Below are positions 21,442 to 28,702 of a DNA stretch of 46,711 bases, piece by piece. The stretch comes from JBDSZL01 sp039925145. GTDB lineage: Bacteria; Acidobacteriota; Vicinamibacteria; Vicinamibacterales; SCN-69-37. The notes below the pieces were generated by a model. It had not been told where the DNA came from, did no database searches, and saw nothing but the letters and a program-made list of their open reading frames with translations. The stretch lies in assembly GCA_039925145.1 (NCBI GenBank), contig JBDSZL010000069.1, forward strand, positions 1 to 46,711. The letters are read 5' to 3'. A program made the position numbers and the translations under genes. How positions within the stretch are numbered: the stretch's first letter is position 1; the number at the start of each line of letters is the position of its first letter.

Positions 21442-22371
21442 TCAGGCTGTGGGTGGAACGAGCACCCGCAACGCCCCGGGGCGGGATCGCAGTCGAAGCG
21501 GCAGGGTCTCGCGGACGACTTCGCCGTCGACGGCCAGGTCGACGCCTCGGGGACCGCGCAGGTCAATCGAGAGTTCGACGCCCGGCACGACCGCGATTGA
21601 GTTCGACGCCGTCGGCCTGCGGCCCATGATTCGCAGCAGTGCCTCCTTCATGAGCATCCGAGGCAGCTGCCTGGCCGGGACACGAGGCGCCATGTAGGCG
21701 AACAGATGCCCCCCGTTCAGGTGATGCCGTCCAGACACGTGCAGCCCAGTCTCGTTGTACTCGTTGTTGCCGACCATGACAAATGGGGTTCGCCACATCG
21801 AAGTAGCCCCGTCGGCGCCGAGCGTCACGAACAGCCCAGGATGGCCCCGAATCGTCCGAAGCGTCGCCAAGGCGGCGGCGAACCACTTGCCGAGCCCCTG
21901 GCGCTTGAGCCGCTCGCGCGATCGGACCATCGTGGGATAGACGCCCACCGAGCAGTTGTTCACAAAGCAGTGCCCGTTGACCTCGCCGACATCAACCGGA
22001 GCGGCGTGGCCGGCCGCGATCACGGCCACCGCCTGTTCGAGATCCTGCGGAATCCCGAGGTCCTTCGAGAAATGATTGAGGGTGCCGAGCGGCAGCACCC
22101 CCATAGGCGTGAGGCCGCCGGCCAACTGCGCCGCGACCGTGCTGATCGTGCCGTCGCCACCGCCTGCGACAATGCTCTGCACCTGCTCCGCGGCGCTCGC
22201 GACGAGCCGACTCAGGTCAACCCCGGGTTCGAGCCACACGACCCGCGTTTCGATCTGGTGAGCCGAGAAGAGACGGCACACGCGCTCACCTAGGTCGCTG
22301 TCACCGCTGCTGCCCGCGGTTCGATTGAGTATGGCGAGCACGCGGTGTGGCGCTGCATGCGCGGTGGTCAT
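21442..22371 (-). CDS. Diacylglycerol kinase catalytic-domain family lipid kinase
   Basis: An ATG at 22371, after an AGGGCAGGGG stretch, gives 309 residues. The DAGK/YegS nucleotide loop VAGGGDGTISTVA is present, followed by GVLPLGTLNHFSKDLGIP, NNCSVGVYP and a C-terminal VDGEVV. In the family these residues form the ATP site and the lipid-binding beta barrel. It should phosphorylate diacylglycerol, sphingosine-like or glycerol lipids at the inner membrane. It is directly upstream of the metallophosphoesterase, suggesting paired phosphorylation and hydrolysis steps in lipid turnover. A longer frame upstream of the ATG is Arg/Pro-rich and unlikely. Confidence 0.88.
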   Translation of the reverse strand: MTTAHAAPHRVLAILNRTAGSSGDSDLGERVCRLFSAHQIETRVVWLEPGVDLSRLVASAAEQVQSIVAGGGDGTISTVAAQLAGGLTPMGVLPLGTLNHFSKDLGIPQDLEQAVAVIAAGHAAPVDVGEVNGHCFVNNCSVGVYPTMVRSRERLKRQGLGKWFAAALATLRTIRGHPGLFVTLGADGATSMWRTPFVMVGNNEYNETGLHVSGRHHLNGGHLFAYMAPRVPARQLPRMLMKEALLRIMGRRPTASNSIAVVPGVELSIDLRGPRGVDLAVDGEVVRETLPLRLRSRPGALRVLVPPTA

Positions 22372-22492
22372 CCCCTGCCCTTCTGATGCGTGAAGCGTGC
22401 CACATCGCGGTAACGGGCGGCGACATGTTCGCCTCGGCACGCCAGATCGGTCGGCACAACTTGCGCATGGTGACATCGTGAGGGACTGACAC

Positions 22493-22732
22493 ATGACCAC
22501 ACGTGAACAGAGTGCACATCCGCTGGTGACGACGGCCGTCGTCGTGGGCAGCGTGTTGGGATTCGTCGCCGCACGCGTCGACGGCTGGCGCGGCCAGTCG
22601 GCGTCGCGCCCCGCGGGTCTCAACCAGATACTCGAGCAGACACGGCAGCGGGTGAAGCAGCAGCCGCACGAGCCCCAGGGCGACGGCATCGGCGCGCTTG
22701 GGGAAATCGCACGCGTCCGCGACCTATCGTAA
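22493..22732 (+). CDS. Small single-membrane-segment protein
   Basis: A 79-residue frame starts with ATG at 22493 and has a weak GAGGGA upstream. It contains one hydrophobic segment (PLVTTAVVVGSVLGFVAA) followed by a polar, Gln/Arg-rich tail. Spacing to the next gene is 16 bases, so they are probably one transcription unit. No family is recognised. The membrane segment with a GSVLGF core could be a small stress-type inner-membrane protein. Confidence 0.5.
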   Translation: MTTREQSAHPLVTTAVVVGSVLGFVAARVDGWRGQSASRPAGLNQILEQTRQRVKQQPHEPQGDGIGALGEIARVRDLS

Positions 22733-22748
22733 GAATCCGGAGAGAACT

Positions 22749-23240
22749 ATGTCGCAACCTGAGGTATCCGGGCGCGAGAAGGCTCTCGAGCTGCTGCGCA
22801 GCTTTGAGACAGCAATGATGGTGACCCACGCGCCGAGCGGCCCGCTCGATTGCCGGCCGATGCACGTCGCGCAGGTCGAGCCAGACGGCTCGGTGATGTT
22901 CTTCGCCTCCGCCGAAAGCCACGTCACGCTGCACGTCAGAAAGGACGCGCGCGTCCTTCTCGTGATGCAGGACGCCCACGACCGCTACGTCTCGCTCTTC
23001 GGTCGCGCAAGCGTCCTCGCCGATCGCGAGCGGGTGGAGGGTCTCTGGCGGGAGGACTATCGCAGATGGTTCCCAGAAGGGGTCGACCCACGCGACCTCG
23101 TGCTGCTCGTCGTCAACCCCGACTATGCCGAATACTGGGACAGAAGCGGCATGGACAAACTGCGCTACCTCTTCGACAAGGCGCCGACGAACGCAGAGGG
23201 CCTCGAGGCGGGCGCCCAACACGGTCGCGTCAAACTCTGA
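22749..23240 (+). CDS. Pyridoxamine 5'-phosphate oxidase-like flavin split-barrel protein (general stress protein 26 type)
   Basis: An ATG at 22749 has CGGAGAG upstream, giving 163 residues. The pattern MMVTHAPSGPLDCRPM, VMFFASAES, VRKDARVLLVMQD and YVSLFGRASV is that of the split barrel binding FMN, F420 or haem in general stress protein 26 relatives. The acidic C-terminal part (YWDRSGMDKLRYLFDKAP) is also usual for this subgroup. The reaction is unknown; these proteins are often induced by stress. It follows the small membrane protein and is followed by a 30-base perfect palindrome, which may end the transcript. Confidence 0.82.
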   Translation: MSQPEVSGREKALELLRSFETAMMVTHAPSGPLDCRPMHVAQVEPDGSVMFFASAESHVTLHVRKDARVLLVMQDAHDRYVSLFGRASVLADRERVEGLWREDYRRWFPEGVDPRDLVLLVVNPDYAEYWDRSGMDKLRYLFDKAPTNAEGLEAGAQHGRVKL

Positions 23241-23248
23241 CGCCTTAG

Positions 23249-23278
23249 GAGACCGGGTCTCTTAAGAGACCCGGTCTC
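23249..23278. repeat. 30-base perfect palindrome
   Basis: GAGACCGGGTCTCTT (23249-23263) is followed at once by its exact reverse complement AAGAGACCCGGTCTC (23264-23278). Each half also contains an internal inverted repeat (GAGACC-GGTCTC). It lies 9 bases after the flavin-protein gene and before the receiver gene. There is no T-run, so it may be a REP-like element or a terminator-like structure. Confidence 0.75.
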
Positions 23279-23367
23279 AGGGCGAGTTGTCGATCCTCGG
23301 TTGGTCCGTTTCCGTTACACTGTTGAGCCGAGATGGGGAGCGGAGTTGGGGCTCCGAAAGACAGCTG

Positions 23368-23784
23368 ATGACCAGCGCAAGAATCGCCCCAGGGCGTCTA
23401 ACCGGGTGCCGCGTGCTCGTGGTCGACGACCACGTGGATGCAGCCGATAGTCTTGGACTCATGCTGGAGCTGCTCGGCGCCGAAGTCAGCGTGGCCTACG
23501 ACGGACGATCCGCCGTCGAGGCGGCCCGCACGCTCAGTCCGCGCGTCGTGCTGCTCGATATCGGCATGCCGGGAATGGATGGGTACGAAACGGCCCGGCT
23601 CATTCGTGAACAGGCGGGCGATCAGCCGATTCAGTTCATGGCCCTCACCGGCTGGGGGCAACAGGAGGACATCGACCGCAGCGTGGCGGCCGGCTTCGAC
23701 ATGCACCTGGTGAAACCGGTGAGCCTCGATGCGCTCACGGCTGCACTCGATCGCTGCACCAACGACGCGACGTCCGTCACGTAA
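23368..23784 (+). CDS. Stand-alone response regulator receiver protein
   Basis: An ATG at 23368 gives 138 residues, consisting of a single receiver domain. Acidic residues VVDDH (19-22), the phospho-acceptor Asp64 in VLLDIGMPG, the conserved ALTG switch residue and Lys in HLVKPV (about 114) are all present. With no output domain it probably works as a phosphate sink or partner of a kinase. No kinase is adjacent; the hybrid kinases at 40-46 kb are far away. The ribosome site is weak. Confidence 0.88.
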   Translation: MTSARIAPGRLTGCRVLVVDDHVDAADSLGLMLELLGAEVSVAYDGRSAVEAARTLSPRVVLLDIGMPGMDGYETARLIREQAGDQPIQFMALTGWGQQEDIDRSVAAGFDMHLVKPVSLDALTAALDRCTNDATSVT

Positions 23785-23803
23785 ACCTGCTCAGCGGAAA
23801 TAC

Positions 23804-23838
23804 GAAGAGGCCGGCGAGCCACGCTCGTCGGCCTCTTC
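23804..23838. terminator. Strong hairpin between convergent genes
   Basis: GAAGAGGCCGGCGAGC pairs with GCTCGTCGGCCTCTTC through 16 positions with one mismatch, around a CAC loop. It sits between the receiver gene (plus) and the GlsB-type gene (minus), so it can serve both. No T-run follows, which is common in GC-rich genomes. Confidence 0.6.
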
Positions 23839-23871
23839 GACGTTCAGAATCTGTCGCTCGGAATTCGACGC

Positions 23872-24129
23872 CTACGTGGCCCGGCGGCCCACTGCCATTC
23901 GATAGATGAACAGCACGAGGACGGCGCCCACGAGCGACATCAGGAACCCCGCACCCTCATTGGGCCCGTAGAACCCCATCGCCCTGCCAATGAACCCGCC
24001 GAGCACGGCACCGACCACACCCAGCAGCATCGTGATGATGATGCCACCGGGGTCCCGGCCTGGCATGAGAAGCTTGGCCACCGCACCCACGATGATTCCG
24101 AAGACGATCCAACCAATGACCCCGAACAT
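23872..24129 (-). CDS. GlsB/YeaQ/YmgE-family small membrane protein
   Basis: An ATG at 24129 with GGAGAAGG upstream gives 85 residues. It has three hydrophobic segments: VIGWIVFGIIVGAVAKLLMP, GGIIITMLLGVVGAVLGGFI and GAGFLMSLVGAVLVLFI. The GR-x-PGG-turn and GxxGAxxGG pattern match the transglycosylase-associated/GlsB family, which is stress-induced in other bacteria. The molecular role of the family is not established. A longer frame from 24147 adds six residues without a ribosome site. Confidence 0.88.
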   Translation of the reverse strand: MFGVIGWIVFGIIVGAVAKLLMPGRDPGGIIITMLLGVVGAVLGGFIGRAMGFYGPNEGAGFLMSLVGAVLVLFIYRMAVGRRAT

Positions 24130-24306
24130 AGCCTTCTCCAGTCTCAACGTGCCACAGCCTGGCGCGAGATCACCGCTGGACGTGCTGGTCCTCGCTCTGC
24201 TCCTTTGCTGCCACGCTGCATCCTGGTGATGAGCAAGTCCCGTGCCCCGTCATTGAGAAGAGAACGCGCCCGCAGGGCACGCACATTGCACCTTCGCGGT
24301 ATCTGA

Positions 24307-26244
24307 ATGGCTCAGGCCTTACGAACCGGCGACCCAGCTTCGCCGTCGGTCCAGCGGCCGACAGAGTTTTCAGCTCGTCGTGCGGTCAGGGGCGAGCGCC
24401 GGCGACGATCGGAATGGCGCCCATGGCTCGTCTTCGCCGGCTGCGTCCTCATTGCCCTGGTGCTCTATTGGGCACAGGCCGTTCTGATTCCAGTCGCCTT
24501 ATCGCTGCTGCTCGCATTCGTCCTCAACGGACCTGCAACCTGGCTTCAGCGGTGGATTGGGCGGCCCGCCGCCGTCGGCGTCGTCGTTCTCGCAACCATC
24601 GTCGCCCTGCTCATGGTCGGATGGACGCTGACGCAACAAGTCGCGAGCCTCGCCGAAGAGCTCCCGAAGTACCGGCAGAACATTCGGACGAAGGTGGCCG
24701 ATATCAGAGGTGTCAGCGAGAGCCGCTCCCTCGAGCAGGTGCAGCACACCATCGATGACATCAAGGAGGAGATCAACAAGGGACAGCCGAAGGCCACCGC
24801 CCCGCGCACCCAGCCGCTGGTGGTCACTCCCGTTGCTCCCGACACCACGTGGTGGGGCCTGCCTCTCTGGACGACGCCGCTGTTCGGCGTCATGGGCACT
24901 GCGGCGCTGGTGGTGATTCTCGTCAGCTTCATGCTGGTCGAGTACCGGGATCTACGAGACCGGCTGATCGCGCTGATTGGGCATGGGTACGTGGCGAACA
25001 CGACCAAGGCGTTCGACGAGGCGGGATCGCGGCTGAGTCGGTACCTCCTGATGCAGTTGCTCATCAACGTGACCTACGGAACGCTGGTTGCGCTCGGGTT
25101 GTGGGTGATCGGCGTGCCCTACCCGCTGCTCTGGGGCGTGACGGGAGCGCTCCTCCGGTTCGTGCCGTACGTCGGGCCGTGGATGGCCGCAGGCATCCCC
25201 ACCCTGCTGAGCCTCGCCGTGTTCTCAGGCTGGAGGCAGCCGCTGTGGACATTCGGGTGGTTCGTGGCTCTGGAGCTGTTCACGAATCTGGTGCTCGAGA
25301 CTTTTCTTTACGCCGGAGCGGCAGGGGTCTCGCAGGTGGCGTTGCTGGTCGCGGTCGCCTTCTGGACCTGGCTCTGGGGACCGCTCGGCCTGCTCATGGC
25401 GACACCACTCACGGTGTGTCTCGTCGTGTTGGGCAAACACGTCCCGGGACTCTGGTTTCTGTCGATGCTCATCGCCGATATCCCGGCGCTCAGCCCCGAC
25501 TCGGCCTACTACCAGCGCCTGCTCGCGGGTGATGTGGCCGAAGCCATGGACCTCATCGAAGAGTACGTCAAGACTCATGAGCCTGAAGAGGTATATGACG
25601 GGCTGCTGATTCCCGCGTTGAACTACGCTGAACGGGATCGACGCGACGGCCGGATCTCGGAAGAGGAAGAGCAGGCGGTGTCCGAGTCGACGCACGAGCT
25701 GGTGGGCGCGCTTCCCAACATCAAGTTCCCCGCCCGCCCCCTGCAGTCCGTGAGTGCCGTGCCTGGCCCGACGAGTGGCGCGGAGACATCGACGGTCGAC
25801 GTCCGGCCGACGGCCCCCCTGCGCGTACTCGGCTACGCGGCCGAGACCTTTGCAGACGAGGTGGCGCTCGGCATGCTGTCGCAGCTGCTCATTTCCTGGG
25901 TCCAGCTGACGGTGCTGCCGAACCGGATGCTCGTCTCGGAGATGCTGACCACGATTCGCGAAGGCGCCTACCAGGTGGTGGTGCTCGGCGATCTGCCTCC
26001 GAGTTCGGCGTCGAAGGTGCGATTCATGGTGAAGCGGATCCGTCAGAGCTGTCCCGACGTGCACATCCTCGTCGGCCGCTGGGCGCCGGCGAACTTCGCG
26101 ACCGATCAGCGCGAGGCGCTGACGGCCGCGGGCGCAAACGCGGTCGCGACGACAGTGACCGGTACGCGGGAGCAATTGCGCGAAGCCGCGTTCCATCGGG
26201 CGGCAGGTGGAGATCCCGCGGACCGGCAGCAGACCGTCGCGTAG
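24307..26244 (+). CDS. AI-2E family transporter with C-terminal soluble extension
   Basis: This 645-residue protein starts at ATG 24307, with no clear ribosome site. The N-terminal two thirds has the AI-2E/UPF0118 layout: three membrane helices near residues 35-110, a soluble loop (SLAEELPKYRQNIRTKVADI), then further helices with GVTGALLRFVPYVGPWMAAG and LVLETFLYAG. After about residue 425 comes a cytosolic extension with a Rossmann-like alternation (LRVLGYAAETFADEVALGML, VVVLGDLPP, HILVGRWAP). It resembles a B12-binding fold but lacks D-x-H-x-x-G. Related permeases export small molecules or ions, and substrate identity is often doubtful. Confidence 0.85.
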   Translation: MAQALRTGDPASPSVQRPTEFSARRAVRGERRRRSEWRPWLVFAGCVLIALVLYWAQAVLIPVALSLLLAFVLNGPATWLQRWIGRPAAVGVVVLATIVALLMVGWTLTQQVASLAEELPKYRQNIRTKVADIRGVSESRSLEQVQHTIDDIKEEINKGQPKATAPRTQPLVVTPVAPDTTWWGLPLWTTPLFGVMGTAALVVILVSFMLVEYRDLRDRLIALIGHGYVANTTKAFDEAGSRLSRYLLMQLLINVTYGTLVALGLWVIGVPYPLLWGVTGALLRFVPYVGPWMAAGIPTLLSLAVFSGWRQPLWTFGWFVALELFTNLVLETFLYAGAAGVSQVALLVAVAFWTWLWGPLGLLMATPLTVCLVVLGKHVPGLWFLSMLIADIPALSPDSAYYQRLLAGDVAEAMDLIEEYVKTHEPEEVYDGLLIPALNYAERDRRDGRISEEEEQAVSESTHELVGALPNIKFPARPLQSVSAVPGPTSGAETSTVDVRPTAPLRVLGYAAETFADEVALGMLSQLLISWVQLTVLPNRMLVSEMLTTIREGAYQVVVLGDLPPSSASKVRFMVKRIRQSCPDVHILVGRWAPANFATDQREALTAAGANAVATTVTGTREQLREAAFHRAAGGDPADRQQTVA

Positions 26245-26366
26245 GCCGATCGCCACGTGCACGCGGGGCTACGGGTTGCTGTGAGTTACATGGACCGGTG
26301 CTTGCCCGCGGCCTGTTGTGCGTCTTCTACTGCCGGGCTGACTTGCGCTAGACTCAAGTGTCGTGT

Positions 26367-26442
26367 GGTGAGTGTAGCTCAATGGCAGAGCACCGGACTG
26401 TGGCTCCGGTGGTTGCGGGTTCGATCCCCGTCACTCACCCCA
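26367..26442 (+). tRNA. tRNA-His (GTG)
   Basis: Acceptor GTGAGTG (26368-26374) pairs with CACTCAC (26432-26438), with the histidine-specific extra G at 26367 opposite C73 at 26439. The CCA end is encoded. The D stem GCTC/GAGC, anticodon stem CCGGA/TCCGG with loop CTGTGGC (anticodon GTG) and the TTCGATC loop are all present. Confidence 0.95.
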
Positions 26443-26493
26443 AATCCCACCGAACTGACGCTGGCGCACGCCAGCGGTCTCACGTAAGCGCGA

Positions 26494-26781
26494 CTAGGGT
26501 CGCGCTGCATCGCTAATCACCATGGCCACCAGAGCGGAGCTGAGCCAGAGCGCCAGCTGAACGAGGAATCGGGCGACGGGGCCGACGCGGGCGCACCAGG
26601 ACCGCTCCATCATCATCACCCAGATGCCCGAGCCAAGCGCCCATCCGATCAGGCGGGCGATCGGCAACGACACCCACCGCTCGAGCGTGTCGGGCACGAG
26701 CACGAGGATAACGGTCATCAGCAGCCAGGCCAGGAGATTGGCGAGCGTGAATCGTGCCGCCGAGGCGCGCCTAGCCATCAA
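26494..26781 (-). CDS. Small membrane protein of unknown function
   Basis: The frame encodes 95 residues with two or three hydrophobic segments: TLANLLAWLLMTVILVLVP, ARLIGWALGSGIWVMMM and FLVQLALWLSSALVAMVI. The ends are polar and partly basic. No family motif is seen. It is divergent from the ExeA-like ATPase with 39 bases between them. The alternating hydrophobic pattern and clear start (ATG-ATG) make a real gene likely. Confidence 0.62.
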   Translation of the reverse strand: MMARRASAARFTLANLLAWLLMTVILVLVPDTLERWVSLPIARLIGWALGSGIWVMMMERSWCARVGPVARFLVQLALWLSSALVAMVISDAARP

Positions 26782-26808
26782 GATGCCCCCTTATAGCAGA
26801 CATGCCCG

Positions 26809-26814
26809 TATAAT
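26809..26814 (+). promoter_or_regulatory. TATAAT directly before GTG of ATPase gene
   Basis: TATAAT ends 6 bases before the GTG at 26821. If active it would start transcription at or next to the GTG, giving a leaderless message. No TTGACA-like -35 is seen 16-18 bases upstream, so the promoter is only partly supported. Confidence 0.45.
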
Positions 26815-26820
26815 CATCGC

Positions 26821-28179
26821 GTGCAACCGCCGGCGTCGCTTCGCGCTCTGGGCGATCCGATCTACGAAGCCTTCTACGGCCTCAAAGAACAACCGTTCGC
26901 CATTACGACGGATCCCCGCTTTTTTTACCTGAGCGACTCGCATCAGCGCGCGTTCAGCGAGCTGCTCAATGGGCTCCGCCGACGCGAAAGCCTGCTTCTC
27001 GTGACGGGCGACACCGGCACGGGCAAGACCACGCTGTGCCGCGCGGTCACCGAAGCGCTCGGCGACCGCACGTTCACCGCGATGATCCTCAATCCGTACA
27101 TGGCGGGCGCCGAAGTGCTGCGGATCGTGCTCCGTGACTTCGGACTGGTGTCGCATGAGGACCTGCGCAGCGGGGCCATTGCGACGGCCGACGTGCCGCA
27201 GTTGCTCGACACCCTCGAGGGCTTTCTGAAGTCGCTCATCCCCCTCGGCAGTCATGCGGTGATCGTGCTCGACGAAGCGCAGGCCGTCGATCCGGTGGTG
27301 CTCGACCAGATCCGGCTGCTGACCGCCCTCGAGTCCGAGGGCCAGCGCCTGTGCCAGGTGATTCTGTGCGGCCAGCCCGTGCTGCTCAACACGCTCAAGT
27401 CCGAACCGCTGATGGCGCTGAGCGAGCGAATCACGCGGCGTGTCGAGCTCCATCCCCTTCCAGCCGAACAGGTGCAGGCCTATATCGATCATCGCCTCAG
27501 CGTCGCCGGTGGCGCGCACGCGGTGAGCTTCGATCCCGCCGCCGTAAAGATGATTGCCGAGCTGTCGCGAGGATTGCCGCGGCGCATCAACGTGCTCTGC
27601 GATCGCGCGCTGCAGGAAGGACGCATCGAAGGCGTCAGCGTCATTCCGGTAGACCTGGTCAAACGCGCGGCACGGGCATTGGCCGGCGTCCACGTGCCGC
27701 TGCCCGCAGCGCCCGCGGCGATTCCCACCTCGTCGGCACCAACGGTTCACTCACCGGCAGAGCCGAGTGACAGCGACTCGCTCGGCTCGACCGAGGTCCA
27801 CAAAGAACTCACGTTTGGTCAGGAGGCGCCGGCGCCAGCCCTCCACACTCGCCGAAACGTGCTCATCGGCGTCGCAGCACTCGCCATCCTGGTGGCCATT
27901 GGCTACGCCGCATATGCGTCGGCCGTGATCAAGACAGACATCCAATCGGACGGTGCCGTGCCTCCGCACCCGCAGAGAGTGCTGGGCGCAGACGCCGGAC
28001 CGGTGCCCATGCCTACCGAGGCTGAGATGCAGGGAGTGTTTGGCGCAGCCGCGATGACCGCAACGCCTCCCGCGCGCCCAGCGATCGCCGAGCCCGCAGG
28101 TGCGGCAAGCGCCCCCGCCACAGCGCCCGCACCGAGACCGTCAGGTCAGCTCCCACAGGATGGCAACCAGCTCCACTGA
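26821..28179 (+). CDS. ExeA-like AAA ATPase with membrane segment
   Basis: The GTG-started 452-residue protein begins with IYEAFYGLKEQPFAITTDPR, the hallmark of ExeA/GspA-type ATPases. Walker A GDTGTGKT is at 63-70 and Walker B VIVLDEAQ at about 147-154. A sensor-type stretch (LSERITRRVELHPL) and the GLPRRINVLCDRAL lid motif follow. Near residues 345-370 there is one membrane segment, then a Pro/Ala-rich periplasmic tail. ExeA proteins pair with a peptidoglycan-binding partner to assemble secretion or pilus machinery, or sit in polysaccharide loci; no such partner is next to it. The last codons overlap the convergent small gene by 39 bases. Confidence 0.85.
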   Translation: MQPPASLRALGDPIYEAFYGLKEQPFAITTDPRFFYLSDSHQRAFSELLNGLRRRESLLLVTGDTGTGKTTLCRAVTEALGDRTFTAMILNPYMAGAEVLRIVLRDFGLVSHEDLRSGAIATADVPQLLDTLEGFLKSLIPLGSHAVIVLDEAQAVDPVVLDQIRLLTALESEGQRLCQVILCGQPVLLNTLKSEPLMALSERITRRVELHPLPAEQVQAYIDHRLSVAGGAHAVSFDPAAVKMIAELSRGLPRRINVLCDRALQEGRIEGVSVIPVDLVKRAARALAGVHVPLPAAPAAIPTSSAPTVHSPAEPSDSDSLGSTEVHKELTFGQEAPAPALHTRRNVLIGVAALAILVAIGYAAYASAVIKTDIQSDGAVPPHPQRVLGADAGPVPMPTEAEMQGVFGAAAMTATPPARPAIAEPAGAASAPATAPAPRPSGQLPQDGNQLH

Positions 28180-28626
28180 CACACCGCCGCGCTTGGGCCC
28201 AATCGTCGCGGGCGCCTGTTCTTCCGGCGCAGGCGTCACGGCGAGCCGTTGGGTTCGAGCCAGCCACCGGTCCAGATTCTTTGCCCAGCGCGTGAAGGTC
28301 TTGAGCTCCATCGCGCCGGCTGGCAACGGCTGATACGACGCCTCGGCCGGCGCCTGGGTGAGCAGCTGGTCCGCCATCAGGTCGACGCTCTCGGCCGCTT
28401 CCCAGTCGACCACGCGTGTGTTGTGCGCAAGCGGCACCCGGAAGGCCACACGTCGAGTTTCGTCCAATTTTCGCTTTGCATCCACGAAGTGGATCGCGGC
28501 CGCCCCATAGAGCCAGGGCCGATAGACGGCCGCGTCTGCGGCGCCCGGTGCAAAAAACTGCGGGATCTCCGGCGAACCGAGCGGTCGAGTGGGACCCGCG
28601 AGCGAGTTCTCCAATAAAGCCACCAT
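28141..28626 (-). CDS. Conserved-looking protein of unknown function
   Basis: This 161-residue frame from ATG 28626 has strong, varied sequence (FAPGAADAAVYRPWLYGAAA, FVDAKRKLDETRRVAFRVP, ELKTFTRWAKNLDRWLARTQ). It has no signal or membrane segment. The end overlaps the convergent ATPase gene by 39 bases, which suits a real compact arrangement. No known domain is recognised. It is divergent from LigD, separated by 76 bases. Confidence 0.6.
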   Translation of the reverse strand: MVALLENSLAGPTRPLGSPEIPQFFAPGAADAAVYRPWLYGAAAIHFVDAKRKLDETRRVAFRVPLAHNTRVVDWEAAESVDLMADQLLTQAPAEASYQPLPAGAMELKTFTRWAKNLDRWLARTQRLAVTPAPEEQAPATIGPKRGGVSVELVAILWELT

Positions 28627-28702
28627 GCCTTGATGCTAGTGCGGGAGGGCCCCGATCTCCAATTCGTCAGACCGCTCGGGCGAAACTGCATATGCTGTGC
28701 TG

